This document shows positions 19,801 to 29,013 of a DNA stretch of 64,000 bases, piece after piece; the first letter of the stretch is position 1; each line of letters starts with the position of its first letter. The DNA comes from Acetobacter estunensis. GTDB lineage: Bacteria; Pseudomonadota; Alphaproteobacteria; Acetobacterales; Acetobacteraceae. The stretch covers positions 1-64,000 of the forward strand of contig NZ_WOTH01000014.1 of NCBI RefSeq assembly GCF_011516945.1, in the 5' to 3' direction. Under the pieces are notes generated by a model. That model saw nothing but the letters and a program-made list of their open reading frames with translations. It did no database searches and was not told the DNA's origin. Made by a program: the position numbers and the translations under genes.

Positions 19801-21043
19801 GGGGCAGCTTGCCTTCGACATGAATGTGCGGGGAACGATGGCGCGTCCCACCGCCACCGGGACTATCACGTTGCACAAGGGCGATGTGCAGGATTTCGCG
19901 CAAGGGTTTCATCTGGGCAATATCGAGTCCACGGTGCTGGCGCAGGGCGACAGCCTGACCATCCAGTCCTTCACCGCGCAGGCGGGCAAAGGCACGATGG
20001 GGCTGACGGGCAATGTGGGCCTGTTCCGCCCCGGCATGCCGGTCGATCTGCATCTCGTGGCGGACAAGGCGCAGCCGGTGGCGAGCGATCTGCTGACGGC
20101 CATCATGAACGCGGACATCACGGTGAAAGGGCAGGCGGACACACGACTGGATGTGGCAGGCGGGATCGATCTTCCCAAGGTGGAGGTGAACATCCCCAAC
20201 TCCATGCCCAGTTCTGTCGCGACGTTGAACGTGGTGCGCCCGGGTGAGAAGCCACCGGCTCCGGAAGCGGCAACCTCCACACGTGTGATCGGTCTGGATC
20301 TGAAGGTGAAGTCACCGGGTGAGTTCTTCGTGCGCGGGCATGGACTGGACGCGGAAATGGCGGGCCTTCTGCATGTCGGCGGCACGGCGGCCACGCCATC
20401 CATCACCGGCGGCTTCAACATGCGGCGTGGAATGTTCAGTCTGGGCGGCATCACGCTGAACTTCACCGAAGGGCATGTCGGCTTCGATGGTACCGGCGTG
20501 AGTCACAAGCTCGATCCGACACTCGATTTCACGGCGGAGCGCAATGCCAACGGGCAGACCGCGATGCTGAAGGTGGGCGGCTATGCCAGCGATCCGAAGA
20601 TTACGTTCGCATCGGTGCCATCCCTGCCACAGGACGAGATTCTGGCCATGCTGCTTTTCGGGACGGATGTGCATTCGCTTTCCACCACCCAGAAGGCCGA
20701 ACTTGGTGCCGCGCTTGCCACGCTGGCCGGTGGCGCGGGTTTCGATCCGCTGGGCACGATACGCAAGACGCTGGGACTTGATCGTCTCGCGGTTGGCGGT
20801 GGCTCGGGCGTGGGCAATGGCGGTGCCAGCATCGAGGCTGGAAAATACGTGATGAAAGGCGTGTATGTGGGCGCCAAGCAGGCAACGTCCGGCAGCGGCA
20901 CGCAGGCGCAGGTGCAGGTGGACCTCACCAAGCATCTCAAGCTGAACACGACGGTGGGAACGGGCGGAAACGTGACGGGTTTCACCACGCCCGAGAACGA
21001 TCCGGGCAGCAGCGTCGGTCTGATCTGGCAGTATAGCTACTGA
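16841..21043 (+). CDS. tamB: Translocation and assembly module protein TamB (DUF490)
   Basis: 1400 aa. A single N-terminal membrane helix (GFAAGGVAGLVALTLGVVLVGA) is followed by a very long region of short beta-strand repeats rich in LDL, GTL and LTG units, as expected for the beta-taco fold that spans the periplasm. The C-terminal DUF490 domain (FNMRRGMFSLGGITLNFTEGHVGFDG, then DEILAMLLFG and LGLDRLAVG) contacts TamA. ATG 16841 overlaps the tamA stop and has GGAG at 16827. AsmA-like proteins of this size are also implicated in lipid transport to the outer membrane. The stop abuts the rppH stop at a TGATCA sequence. Confidence 0.94.
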   Translation: MAATTPDAPKPRRSLPRRIARGVGFAAGGVAGLVALTLGVVLVGANVDPGRHFIERQVASLTGNTVVVNGLSGRFPDALHIARIELRDTKGTWLTLENLTLDWSPLRMVGKTVRVDALNFDRLAIPRLPVSDSTKKTTSSGPTKTGLAIDLRHVNARRIEVGASLAGLPAVFALEGHASVPELDALLNGLSFQKLPRADVLIDLKRLDATGALKVAATTDSRALALDLSVQDGVDGIVASLSHMPELAPVTLDLHLKGPTSAAALDLKAAAGAITGTINGKLDLLASTADVTAAVNAPAMTLSNSVSWASIALATHLTGAWTAPAGTGKLTVRQLVAGGAQIGTLDANFDGTDNGVPQDRLHLAAVADGVRIPGGSPTLLAAAPLKLDATYAPHAPTRPVVVNLSHPLVQLDANADTLPAVKGNAKLNLPDLAPLAAVGGQKLSGHADLAADFALPDAKGDTTTAALSGNIAVLGGLAQAVGLIGKDGKLAAHATLRKTGDAASGQAQDIRLDSFTLDGRTLHLVAGAHAVAKDGKTTLDDTKATLNLTDLAAALPSLRGTAALDLTASGPTDDLAAKAHLTSDFGTATMPKGPLTLDLDAQHVPSAPQAHLTASGKLDRAPLTLDVSAAQDKDGNRHVEIAKLDWNSAQGAGKLDLPAGRKIPLGNIDLRIKRLADLKNLIGQPISGALVAELGTTAANGTAPVKATINVSGDVAVSPYRVGALKLTGSVLDPEGSPSADLALTLDRVAAPSIAGSLRATVKGPQTALATQAQARFSELYGAPGMLDLAAVADIPGQKVRVTRLAATARGEDVRLQAPVTASWGKTMGVDHLRATVAPPGVPVASIDAAGTIKPALALTVSLRNVTPALAKPFAPTLRAAGTVSGDAKLSGTLAAPKGHVQLTGRGLKMLTGDAAALPPAQIDATADLGGTSARIDARASAGSKATVQASGTVPTSSTGAIAVQTRGQVDLSLANGMLGASGRQALGQLAFDMNVRGTMARPTATGTITLHKGDVQDFAQGFHLGNIESTVLAQGDSLTIQSFTAQAGKGTMGLTGNVGLFRPGMPVDLHLVADKAQPVASDLLTAIMNADITVKGQADTRLDVAGGIDLPKVEVNIPNSMPSSVATLNVVRPGEKPPAPEAATSTRVIGLDLKVKSPGEFFVRGHGLDAEMAGLLHVGGTAATPSITGGFNMRRGMFSLGGITLNFTEGHVGFDGTGVSHKLDPTLDFTAERNANGQTAMLKVGGYASDPKITFASVPSLPQDEILAMLLFGTDVHSLSTTQKAELGAALATLAGGAGFDPLGTIRKTLGLDRLAVGGGSGVGNGGASIEAGKYVMKGVYVGAKQATSGSGTQAQVQVDLTKHLKLNTTVGTGGNVTGFTTPENDPGSSVGLIWQYSY

Positions 21044-21538
21044 TCAGACGAGGTGGGCGAAGTCCCGCACGATCTGTTCATAGACAGGTTTCTTGAAGCC
21101 GACGTTTAGAAGGGGGAGTTGCGCGAGTGGCACCCATTTCCACGCATCGAACTCCTGATGCTTCTGAAGATCGAGGCGGATTTCGGTTTCAGCGCCTGTA
21201 AAGCGCAGAGCGAACCATTTCTGCGTCTGTCCCCGATAACGTCCTTTGAGCGCCTTGCCGATCAGGTCGGCTGGAAGATCGTAGGACAGCCAGTCCGGGC
21301 GTTCTTCCAGCAGGGTAAGAGATGTCATGCCTGTCTCTTCCTCGACTTCACGGAAGACAGCGGTCTCAGGGGCTTCATGCGCGTCGATGCCGCCTTGTGG
21401 GCACTGCCATACACCTTCATCCGGGCCTCCGCCTGCACCGGGCATATCGGTGCGGCGGGCGACGAAAACGGCCCCCACAGAGTTGAGGATGACGGCTCCG
21501 ACATTGCGGCGATAGGGAAGGGAAGCAGGATCTGTCAT
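21044..21538 (-). CDS. rppH: RNA pyrophosphohydrolase (Nudix)
   Basis: 164 aa, removes pyrophosphate from 5'-triphosphorylated RNA (or diadenosine polyphosphates), starting mRNA decay. The Nudix box is complete: GGIDAHEAPETAVFREVEEE, then TG. YRRNVGAVILN at the start and the C-terminal KKPVYEQIVRDFA match the family. ATG 21538 (MTDPASLPYRRN) is used rather than an in-frame codon at 21586, which overlaps the deacetylase gene. Last gene of the gpmI-envC-ctpA-deacetylase-rppH series. Confidence 0.95.
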   Translation of the reverse strand: MTDPASLPYRRNVGAVILNSVGAVFVARRTDMPGAGGGPDEGVWQCPQGGIDAHEAPETAVFREVEEETGMTSLTLLEERPDWLSYDLPADLIGKALKGRYRGQTQKWFALRFTGAETEIRLDLQKHQEFDAWKWVPLAQLPLLNVGFKKPVYEQIVRDFAHLV

Positions 21539-21563
21539 GCTCGTTTTCTTGCGCAATGTGGGC

Positions 21564-22841
21564 TTAGGGCGATGCTGGCGGGGCATCAGGAGGTGGAAGA
21601 GGGGTAGCCGTCACGGCTGATCCGTGGCGCGAAGGTGGAGAAGACGTGTCCTTCACCGGAGTCGGAACTGGCCCTGCAGGCGTAACTGGATGCCCTTCCG
21701 TGGAAAGGGCGCCGTTGGAGGTCCGGTTGCACAGTGAACTGACCGGCACAAGCGTTACGTCACGCCCGGTCAGTGTGTGGGTCCATTCTTCCAGACGCTG
21801 GAGAAGAACCGGACGCATCGGACCGGCAATGGCGATGGCTGTGCCGTTTTTCTTTGCCAGTTCCACCAGATGAGCAAGCTGCCCGTCGATTCCCGTGCTG
21901 TCGGCGTTCGTGTCCATGGACAGTGTCGCATCTCCCCCCATGACGGGGCCGATGCGCTGGGCGCCCGGTGTGGCGTTGAGGTAGAGCAGTCCGCGCTGGT
22001 CGAGAGTTTGGGCGACCATGGAAAAGTCAGGTGACTGCGCGTAGGCATCCCCATCCAGCCCCGAGAAGGCGTTCGTCACGCCAACATAGCCATCGAAACG
22101 TGACAGGGACCAGTTCAGATTGTCCTGATCGGCTTTTGAAGAATGATCGTAGCCGAGGGCTTTCGGGCCTTCATCGTCCAGAGGTGCGGTGGAAGGCTGC
22201 ATGGGCAGGGAGAGGAAAATCTCATGTCCAAGTTCATGCGCGCCATCGAACAGCGATGTCTTGGCCGGTGCGTAGGCAGGGATGGCAAAGGAGATGGAAG
22301 ACGGCAGATCCTGCACGGCCTCGCGTGAGAGATCGTCGGAAAGCCCGAAGCCGTCGAGCAGGATGGCAATACGGGCATTGCCGGGCGGGACGGCAGGCAC
22401 CGCCGCGGCATAGACCTTGCGCGGCAATTCTCCGTTGGGGCCGCGTTTGGGAAGGTTGTGCCCCGGTTCACCGGCGACGGGCTCCAGCATATTTGCCTGA
22501 GGTAAAGCGACAGGAATTGTGCCGGGCGGGACATTGAATGACGATGCCGGAGGTGTTTCCGGTGCCTCGGCAGGCGCGGACGATGCTTTTTCGGGAGTCG
22601 CAGCCGACGGTGGCGCAGGAGGTGGCGCGTTACTGGCAGCGTTCTGAGCGACAGCAGGTTGCGCGCGCGGCGCCACCGTCAGACGGTCACGATGCAACGC
22701 CGCCCATTCCTGAAGGCCGATCGCGCCCAACAGGGCAAGCAGCGACGCTCCACCCCAGAAACGAACAAACAGACGACCGGAAGGAGGCAGTCGGCGCCAC
22801 AGCCCCGGCGGGATATCCGGAGCAGTGGGCGGCTGGTGCAT
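21564..22841 (-). CDS. Divergent polysaccharide deacetylase family protein
   Basis: About 425 aa. One membrane helix at residues 26-43 (VRFWGGASLLALLGAIGL), a Pro/Ala-rich linker to about 120, then a NodB-like fold typical of the divergent deacetylase family: ARIAILLDGFGLSDDLS, LPSSISFAIPAYAP, GHEIFLSLPMQPS and GLLYLNATPG. The canonical Asp/His metal set is altered, and enzymatic activity is not established for this family. Members occur beside envC and ctpA, suggesting a cell-wall role. ATG 22841 lies 20 bp after the ctpA stop; GTG 22856 is a possible alternative. Confidence 0.87.
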   Translation of the reverse strand: MHQPPTAPDIPPGLWRRLPPSGRLFVRFWGGASLLALLGAIGLQEWAALHRDRLTVAPRAQPAVAQNAASNAPPPAPPSAATPEKASSAPAEAPETPPASSFNVPPGTIPVALPQANMLEPVAGEPGHNLPKRGPNGELPRKVYAAAVPAVPPGNARIAILLDGFGLSDDLSREAVQDLPSSISFAIPAYAPAKTSLFDGAHELGHEIFLSLPMQPSTAPLDDEGPKALGYDHSSKADQDNLNWSLSRFDGYVGVTNAFSGLDGDAYAQSPDFSMVAQTLDQRGLLYLNATPGAQRIGPVMGGDATLSMDTNADSTGIDGQLAHLVELAKKNGTAIAIAGPMRPVLLQRLEEWTHTLTGRDVTLVPVSSLCNRTSNGALSTEGHPVTPAGPVPTPVKDTSSPPSRHGSAVTATPLPPPDAPPASP

Positions 22842-22860
22842 GTCGGGCGAAGACACGTCG

Positions 22861-24318
22861 TTAATGGGAGGCCTCGTTCTTGGCAGGAGTGGTGGTGGGT
22901 GCCGGCGGCAGGGAGGCAACCGGGTCCGGTGCGGGAACTCCGGCCATGCTGCGCACAAGGCGCAGACCTTCCTGAAGCTGGAAGTCAGTTGCTGGCTTGG
23001 TGATGTCGAAGGTCGGCCAGTTTGCGGGCGGCTCATGCGGAATGGAGGCCGAGAGCGCGGGCAGGTCGTTGCGTGCAGGTGGTTTGGTCTGGTTGCCCCC
23101 CTGATTCTTCAGGATGTGGGACAGATCCGCCTCACGAATGCTGAAGACCGGATCTTCACGGCTTTCCTTGACCACGATGTCCGGTGCAATGCCCAGTCCC
23201 TGAATGGAACGGCCGGAGGGCGTGTAATACCGCGCTGTCGTCAGGCGGACGGCGCCGTTCCCCGGAATGGGCATGATGGTCTGCACCGAGCCCTTGCCGA
23301 AGCTCTTGGTGCCGATCAGCACGGCGCGGTGATGATCCTGCAACGCGCCGGATACGATCTCACTGGCAGACGCTGAACCGCCGTTGATGAGCACCACGAT
23401 GGGCAGGCCGTCCGTGGCGTCAGTGCCCTTGGCGTCCCAGCGCTGGCTGTCCTTGGGGTGACGCGCCCGCGTGGAGACGATTTCACCGCTGGGGATGAAG
23501 AAGGACGAGACGTCGATGGCCTGTGTCAGCAGACCCCCCGGATCGTTACGCAGATCGAGAACCAGTCCGCCGGTCAGCTTGCCGCCCGCCTTGCGCTTGA
23601 GTTCGGCATAGGCCTTGCGCAGTTCTTCGGCCGTGTCCTCAGTGAACTGCGGAATCCGGATGTAGCCGGTCTTGTCGTACAGTTCGGCCTTCACGGCTTC
23701 GATACGGATGATTTCGCGTGTCAGCGTGACGATGATCGGCTTGGTCGTCTTGGCGCGAATGATCGTCAGAGTAATCTTGGTGTCGGGCTTGCCGCGCATC
23801 TTCTCGACGGCGTCATTGAGCGGACTGCCGTCGATGTTGTGCCCGTCGATGGCCACGATGTAGTCGCCAGGCTTGATGCCGGCCTTCCACGCGGGTGTGC
23901 CGTCAATGGGAGAGACGACGCGCACATGCCCGTCCTCACCCTGCACTTCCAGCCCCAGACCGCCGAACTTGCCGGAGGTCTGCACCTGCATGTCCGCATA
24001 CTGCTTCTCGGTCATGTAGGAACTGTGCGGATCGAGTCCGCTGAGCATGCCGTTCAGCGCATTGGTGATGAGTTCGCGGTCCGAGACCGGCTCCACATAG
24101 TTGGCGCGGACCAGATCGAAGATGCTGCCGAAGAGTGTCAGCAGGCGATAGGTTTCGGCGTGGTTGCCACTGTCCTGTGCGGGAGTGGAGGGGGCCGCCT
24201 CGGCATGGGCGACGGGGATGAGGACGCCAGTGGCGCCAACTGTCGAGACAACCCCCGGGGCCGCCATGATTCCCGACAGGAAAGCGGCTCCGAACAGCAG
24301 GGCGTTGCGAAACGTCAT
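22861..24318 (-). CDS. ctpA: Carboxy-terminal processing protease (S41 family)
   Basis: 485 aa, a periplasmic serine protease. Signal peptide (LLFGAAFLSGIMAAPGVVSTVG to VAHAEA), then NALNGMLSGLDPHSSYM, a PDZ domain (GLGLEVQGEDGHVRVVSPIDG, GIKPGDYIVAIDG), and the S41 catalytic core with GGSASASEIVSGALQDH (Ser) and GTKSFGKGSVQT (Lys dyad). CtpA-type enzymes degrade cell-wall hydrolases or process exported proteins. The start at 24318 follows GGAGGAG. Downstream of envC, it may control hydrolase levels in the periplasm. Confidence 0.95.
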   Translation of the reverse strand: MTFRNALLFGAAFLSGIMAAPGVVSTVGATGVLIPVAHAEAAPSTPAQDSGNHAETYRLLTLFGSIFDLVRANYVEPVSDRELITNALNGMLSGLDPHSSYMTEKQYADMQVQTSGKFGGLGLEVQGEDGHVRVVSPIDGTPAWKAGIKPGDYIVAIDGHNIDGSPLNDAVEKMRGKPDTKITLTIIRAKTTKPIIVTLTREIIRIEAVKAELYDKTGYIRIPQFTEDTAEELRKAYAELKRKAGGKLTGGLVLDLRNDPGGLLTQAIDVSSFFIPSGEIVSTRARHPKDSQRWDAKGTDATDGLPIVVLINGGSASASEIVSGALQDHHRAVLIGTKSFGKGSVQTIMPIPGNGAVRLTTARYYTPSGRSIQGLGIAPDIVVKESREDPVFSIREADLSHILKNQGGNQTKPPARNDLPALSASIPHEPPANWPTFDITKPATDFQLQEGLRLVRSMAGVPAPDPVASLPPAPTTTPAKNEASH

Positions 24319-24503
24319 TGTAAGCGGTCTCCTCCGCCGGCCTCGCAGCAAGCCAGCCGTCCTTCTTTCAGCTCGAATCGTTCCGGTCAGACCGCATGAT
24401 CGGGTCAAGGTCTTACCAAATCGGATACGAGGTTCTTAGCGGCAATCGCGCCGGTGGAAAACCGTTGCCGATCCATCAATTCGCAACCGGCCTGTCGGAA
24501 GGG

Positions 24504-25856
24504 TCACAGAGAGGTCGATGGATCGACGGGTTTGGTGCCGCGACGGAGTTGCACGAGCAGGGTGGGAGAGCCACTTGCGGGCATCGCGCCGACCGCAGCA
24601 CCGCGTGCCAGCGATTGTCCTGTCGCGACGTTGAGCGACCCCAGACCGCCGAGCACGAAACGGTAACCACGTCCACAGTTGAGAATCAGCATCTGCCCGT
24701 AGCTGCGAAAAGGAGAGGCGAATTCCACCGAGCCCGAGCACGGGGAGCGCACGCTCGCGCCAGCAGCGGTGGCATAGGTGTTGCCGGAGGCCGGTCCAGC
24801 CTCCGTCCGCTCTCCCCATCCGCTGAGAAGTCGTCCGGCGACGATGGCGTTGCTGCTTTGGCGGCCTGATGAATGGACGGGCGGGAGAGAGGCGGCGGGA
24901 GTGGACACGGACCGGGCGCGCGCCGCGGCGGCTGCCGCTTCGCGTTTCCGGCGCTCACGCTCAGCCTGTTCCGCTTCTCGCTGGAGTTGGGCCATTGCCG
25001 CGGATTCTGTCGCCACGATATGCGCGAGTTCAGCCTGAAGCTCCCGGTTGCGACGGGCCTCATCGGCTGAACGGGACGCGGCTTCTCTCGCTGCGGCGTT
25101 TGAGCGTAGCTGCGCTGCCCGCGCTGCATCGGCCTGTCGCGCCAGAGCGTCCTTCTGCGTGGTCTGGCGGCTCTCGAGTGCTTCGAGATCGTGCTGCTGC
25201 TCCGCAAGGGTGCTGTTGAGTTGGGTAAGTTGCGCCTGATGTGTCCGCAGGGTTTCGGCACGGTTTTCGATGGTGGTGGAAAGACCGCGAAGGACCAGCA
25301 GGCCACGGATCGTGTCATCGGCTGGCAGGGGTTGGGTCAGCAAGGTATCGACAGGATACAGTGAGAGACGCTGGGCCACTGGAAGCACCGGTGCCAGTGC
25401 CTGTGCATCGGCATGAAGTTCGCTTTCCACCTGCCGCCGCTCTTCCTGAAGATCGGACATGCGCGATGTAATATCCTGCATTTTCTCTTCCGTGTCCTGC
25501 AACTGCCCGGCTGCCGTCACAGTCGCGGCGGAAAGGCGGGTGGCACGGGCGCGGTCCTGACTGGCCAGAGCGCTAGCCTGAGCATCGGTTTGCCGCGCAT
25601 TGGCCAGACGCCGCGCTTCCTGCTGCTGTTGCTGGCGCAGCGCGATTTCACGGGCGCGTGCCGCCTCAAGCGCTGCACGGGAGGCGGAGGGTGGCGTGAG
25701 GGACGGATGACGACTTGCGCCATGCCGATGGTGCACAGCGGCCTGCCCCGGATGCCCTGACAAGACGAGGACAAACAGCAGCACGCCGGAGCGCGCGAGC
25801 ATGACCCGCGCCGCTGCCGATGATCTGACGACAGCGTGGCCGGAGAGAGGATTCAT
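24504..25856 (-). CDS. envC: EnvC-like murein hydrolase activator (degenerate LytM domain)
   Basis: 450 aa. N-terminal hydrophobic export segment (LARSGVLLFVLVLSG), long coiled coils (residues about 60-300, rich in Ala, Gln, Arg and Glu), then a C-terminal M23/LytM domain. The zinc positions of active LytM peptidases are absent: the first HxxxD site reads as GNTYATAAGA and the HxH site as VLGGLG. It should therefore act as an amidase activator in cell separation, not as a peptidase. A GTG three bases upstream is also in frame. It follows gpmI by about 50 bp. Confidence 0.9.
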   Translation of the reverse strand: MNPLSGHAVVRSSAAARVMLARSGVLLFVLVLSGHPGQAAVHHRHGASRHPSLTPPSASRAALEAARAREIALRQQQQQEARRLANARQTDAQASALASQDRARATRLSAATVTAAGQLQDTEEKMQDITSRMSDLQEERRQVESELHADAQALAPVLPVAQRLSLYPVDTLLTQPLPADDTIRGLLVLRGLSTTIENRAETLRTHQAQLTQLNSTLAEQQHDLEALESRQTTQKDALARQADAARAAQLRSNAAAREAASRSADEARRNRELQAELAHIVATESAAMAQLQREAEQAERERRKREAAAAAARARSVSTPAASLPPVHSSGRQSSNAIVAGRLLSGWGERTEAGPASGNTYATAAGASVRSPCSGSVEFASPFRSYGQMLILNCGRGYRFVLGGLGSLNVATGQSLARGAAVGAMPASGSPTLLVQLRRGTKPVDPSTSL

Positions 25857-25908
25857 CACGCGCGCAGGTTCTCGCGACGTGGAGAGACTGACAAGCTGGA
25901 AAGTTGTT

Positions 25909-27444
25909 TCAGTGTTCGATCAGGGATGTTCCGGTCATGGCCTTGGGCTGGGGAAGTCCCATCAGTTCGAGCAGGGTCGGGGCCAAATCCGCCAGACGCC
26001 CGTGACGCAGCTTCACGGTCTTCGCGCCCACCAGAACGCACGGTACCTCATTGAGTGTGTGGGCCGTGTGGGGCGCGCCGGTGTCGGGGTCTTTCATGGT
26101 CTCGCAGTTGCCGTGATCCGCCGTGGCGATGAGAGCGCCTCCTTGGCGTTCGACGGCTTCAACCAGACGCCCAAGTCCGGCGTCCACCGTTTCCACCGCC
26201 TTGATCGCGGCGGACAGGATGCCGGTGTGCCCCACCATGTCCGGGTTGGCGTAGTTCAGGACGATCAGGTCGTAATTTCCACTGTCGATGGCTTCCACCG
26301 CGCGGTCCGTCAGTTCCGGTGCCGACATTTCGGGTTGAAGATCGTACGTCGCGACCTTGGGGGAGGGGACAAGGATACGGTCTTCGCCCTCGAACTGCGT
26401 TTCGCGACCGCCGTTGAGAAAGTAAGTGACGTGCGGATATTTTTCCGTCTCGGCCATGCGGAGCTGCTTTTTGCCGGCTTCCGCCACAACATCGCCCAGC
26501 AGATCGCCCAGTTCCTGCGGCGGAAACAGCACGGTGATGAGTTCCGCCAGCGCGTCACTGTAACGTGTCATGCCGACAGTGGCGCGGAACTGCTTCACGG
26601 TCTTGCGGATAAAGCCAGAGAAGTTCGGATCAATCAACGCGGTGAGCAGTTCGCGGATGCGGTCTGCGCGGAAGTTGAAGGACAGAATGCCATCTCCGTC
26701 TTTCGCTCCTGCAAAGCCATTGATTACGGTCGGGATCACGAATTCGTCCGACACATCTTCGCTGTAGGCCTGTTCCAGAACCGCCAGAGGTGAAGCGGCG
26801 CGCGGACCTTCAGCGGCTGTGATGACGTCATACACCTTTGAGACCCGCTCCCAGCGGTTGTCGCGGTCCATGGCGTAATAGCGCCCCGAAACCGTGGCGA
26901 TCTGCACTTCCGGCGGCAGTTCGTCCATGAGGCGTCGCAGATACTCCAAGCCGGAGCGGGGCGGTGTGTCGCGTCCATCGGTGAAAATATGCAGAGCGAC
27001 CGGAACTCCGGCCGCCGTCAGAATCCGCGCGAGAGCTACGGCGTGGTCCTGATGGGCATGAACACCGCCCGGAGAGATCAGTCCCATGAGATGGACCGTG
27101 CCCCCGGACGTTTTCATGGTGTCGATGAACGTCCCCAGCACGGGGCTGGCGGCAAGACTGCCGTCGCGGATAGCGCGACCGATGCGCGGAAGTTCCTGCA
27201 TGACGACGCGGCCCGCGCCGATATTGAGATGCCCGACCTCGGAATTGCCCATCTGACCTTCGGGAAGACCCACATCCTCACCACTCGTATCGAGAAACGT
27301 GTGCGGGGCTGTGGCCCAAAGCCGATCGAAGGTGGGTGTGGCCGCAAGACGCACGGCGTTGTCGGAGTCATCCTCGCGCCAGCCGAACCCATCGAGAATG
27401 ACGAGCATGACGGGGCGTGGTGTGGTGCGGTCAGAAACGGGCAT
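25909..27444 (-). CDS. gpmI: 2,3-bisphosphoglycerate-independent phosphoglycerate mutase
   Basis: 511 aa, interconverts 3- and 2-phosphoglycerate using two Mn ions. Visible are VMLVILDGFGWRE (metal Asp), GQMGNSEVGHLNIGAGR (catalytic Ser), GGVHAHQDH, FTDGRDTPP, RYYAMDRDNRWER, NFRADRIRE, NYANPDMVGHTG and ATADHGNCE. ATG 27444 (MPVSDRTTPRP) is preferred over a frame extending to 27516. The gpmI-envC-ctpA order is standard in Alphaproteobacteria. Confidence 0.97.
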   Translation of the reverse strand: MPVSDRTTPRPVMLVILDGFGWREDDSDNAVRLAATPTFDRLWATAPHTFLDTSGEDVGLPEGQMGNSEVGHLNIGAGRVVMQELPRIGRAIRDGSLAASPVLGTFIDTMKTSGGTVHLMGLISPGGVHAHQDHAVALARILTAAGVPVALHIFTDGRDTPPRSGLEYLRRLMDELPPEVQIATVSGRYYAMDRDNRWERVSKVYDVITAAEGPRAASPLAVLEQAYSEDVSDEFVIPTVINGFAGAKDGDGILSFNFRADRIRELLTALIDPNFSGFIRKTVKQFRATVGMTRYSDALAELITVLFPPQELGDLLGDVVAEAGKKQLRMAETEKYPHVTYFLNGGRETQFEGEDRILVPSPKVATYDLQPEMSAPELTDRAVEAIDSGNYDLIVLNYANPDMVGHTGILSAAIKAVETVDAGLGRLVEAVERQGGALIATADHGNCETMKDPDTGAPHTAHTLNEVPCVLVGAKTVKLRHGRLADLAPTLLELMGLPQPKAMTGTSLIEH

Positions 27445-27542
27445 GGGGCGGACCTTTTTTATGGTTCTTATTGGGACTGAATATGACACTCCCGGTCCGC
27501 CCTTCCAACCCGCCATGCGGCATCATGCCGCGGGGCAGGAAC

Positions 27543-27740
27543 TCATTCCACCTTGTCGTCCTTGCCATCGGAGGCAGGGGGATGAACGCAGTCATTCGCG
27601 CCCGTGACCTGACCGGAGCCCGGCGCGTCACTGGCGGGGAAACTGTCCTCGCTGTTTTCGTCCACGACATGCTCCTGTCCTTTGCTGGATGAGGAAACGC
27701 CGCAGGTGGGGGGCTGCTTCTGTGGTGTGTCTTCGGACAT
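27543..27740 (-). CDS. Small acidic protein with SFPASD motif
   Basis: 65 aa, hydrophilic and acidic, no signal peptide. VDENSEDSFPASDAPGS matches the recurrent (E/N)xSEESFPASDPP motif of short uncharacterised alphaproteobacterial proteins. GGGAGGA lies five bases before ATG 27740, the strongest evidence of translation. A PTCG segment in the N-terminal part adds one of two cysteines. It is divergent from msrB. Function unknown. Confidence 0.75.
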   Translation of the reverse strand: MSEDTPQKQPPTCGVSSSSKGQEHVVDENSEDSFPASDAPGSGQVTGANDCVHPPASDGKDDKVE

Positions 27741-27929
27741 GGTGTCCTCCCTTGAAGCTTGAGGAGCCTGTCCCTTCAACGCCGGTGCCTCTCACCCGTT
27801 CACAGCAATGGGGAGGAGAAAGATCACAAGGGTGTGACAGATGCGCGTTGCCATGCTCCAGCGGCAAGGTGCGTTATGGAACAAGGTGAGTTTCTGGCTC
27901 CGCCATCCGGTTTTGAAAGGAACATTGTC

Positions 27930-28337
27930 ATGACCGACACATCACGTCCGGCTCCCGTATGCGGGACGCTCACGCCCGAGCAGGCCTACATCCTACGTGA
28001 GCATGGAACCGAACGCCCGGGATCGAGTCCGCTGAATTTCGAGAAGCGTGAAGGGGTCTATCGCTGCGCTGCCTGCGGCACCCCGCTGTTCTCGTCCGCG
28101 ACGAAATATGAGAGCGGCAGCGGATGGCCTTCTTTTTTCGCACCGCTACCCGATGCTGTGGAAACCACCACCGATACGTCGCATGGAATGGTGCGCACGG
28201 AAGTCCATTGCGCGAAGTGCAAAGGGCATCTTGGGCATGAGTTTCCCGATGGGCCGGAGCCGACCGGTCTGCGCTATTGCATGAATGGGCTGGTGCTGGA
28301 CTTTCAGCCGATAGATGCCGACAACGCGGCATCCTGA
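27930..28337 (+). CDS. msrB: Peptide-methionine (R)-S-oxide reductase
   Basis: 135 aa, reduces methionine-R-sulfoxide in proteins. Zinc cysteines are C46/C49 (CAAC) and C94/C97 (CAKC). The catalytic Cys117 lies in RYCMNG, with [12 protein letters not shown] and [11 protein letters not shown] around the active site. ATG 27930 (MTDTSRPAP) is the family start; the in-frame extension to 27759 overlaps the divergent small gene. The stop is 28 bp before upp, so the two are probably cotranscribed. Confidence 0.95.
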   Translation: MTDTSRPAPVCGTLTPEQAYILREHGTERPGSSPLNFEKREGVYRCAACGTPLFSSATKYESGSGWPSFFAPLPDAVETTTDTSHGMVRTEVHCAKCKGHLGHEFPDGPEPTGLRYCMNGLVLDFQPIDADNAAS

Positions 28338-28365
28338 TGCACAGCTTTACCTGTCTGGAGACTGT

Positions 28366-29013
28366 ATGACCGCCTTCGTTCTGCCTTCGTCCGTGACCGT
28401 CGTCGATCACCCGCTGGTGCGACACAAGATGGGGCTGCTTCGTGATGTCCGCACACCCACGGCGCTGTTCCGTCTGCTGGCGCGGGAACTCAGCCTGCTG
28501 CTGACCTATGAAGCGACGCGCAATCTGGCGCTTGAAACGGTGGAGATCGACACACCGCTGGAGCCGATGCAGGCCGAGCGTCTGTCGGGGAAAAAGCTGT
28601 GCTTCGTCTCAATCCTACGCGCGGGGAATGGGATTCTCGATGGAATGTTGGATCTCGTGCCGTCCGCGCGCGTGGGGCATGTGGGGTTGTTCCGTGATCC
28701 GCAGACACTTCGGCCTGTCGAGTATTACCTCAAACTGCCGGACGACTTGGTGAACCGGGACTGCATCGTCGTGGACCCGATGCTGGCCACGGGACACAGC
28801 GCGGTGGCGGCCATCGACAGCGTGAAGAAGGCGGGAGCGAAGAACGTCGTGTTCGTCTGCCTGTTGGCCGCGCCGGAGGGCGTGGAATGTCTCACGCAGG
28901 CACATCCAGACGTGAAAGTCGTCACTTGTGCAGTGGATCGCGGGCTGGACGATCATGGGTATATCCGGCCCGGTTTGGGAGATGCGGGGGATCGGCTGTT
29001 CGGGACGAAATAA
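28366..29013 (+). CDS. upp: Uracil phosphoribosyltransferase
   Basis: 215 aa, makes UMP from uracil and PRPP (pyrimidine salvage). [16 protein letters not shown] is the family segment near the substrate, [16 protein letters not shown] is the PRPP-binding loop, and [27 protein letters not shown] is the uracil-binding C-terminus. GGAG at 28357 supports ATG 28366. The gene ends directly at the hairpin terminating the opposing flagellin operon. Confidence 0.97.
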   Translation: MTAFVLPSSVTVVDHPLVRHKMGLLRDVRTPTALFRLLARELSLLLTYEATRNLALETVEIDTPLEPMQAERLSGKKLCFVSILRAGNGILDGMLDLVPSARVGHVGLFRDPQTLRPVEYYLKLPDDLVNRDCIVVDPMLATGHSAVAAIDSVKKAGAKNVVFVCLLAAPEGVECLTQAHPDVKVVTCAVDRGLDDHGYIRPGLGDAGDRLFGTK

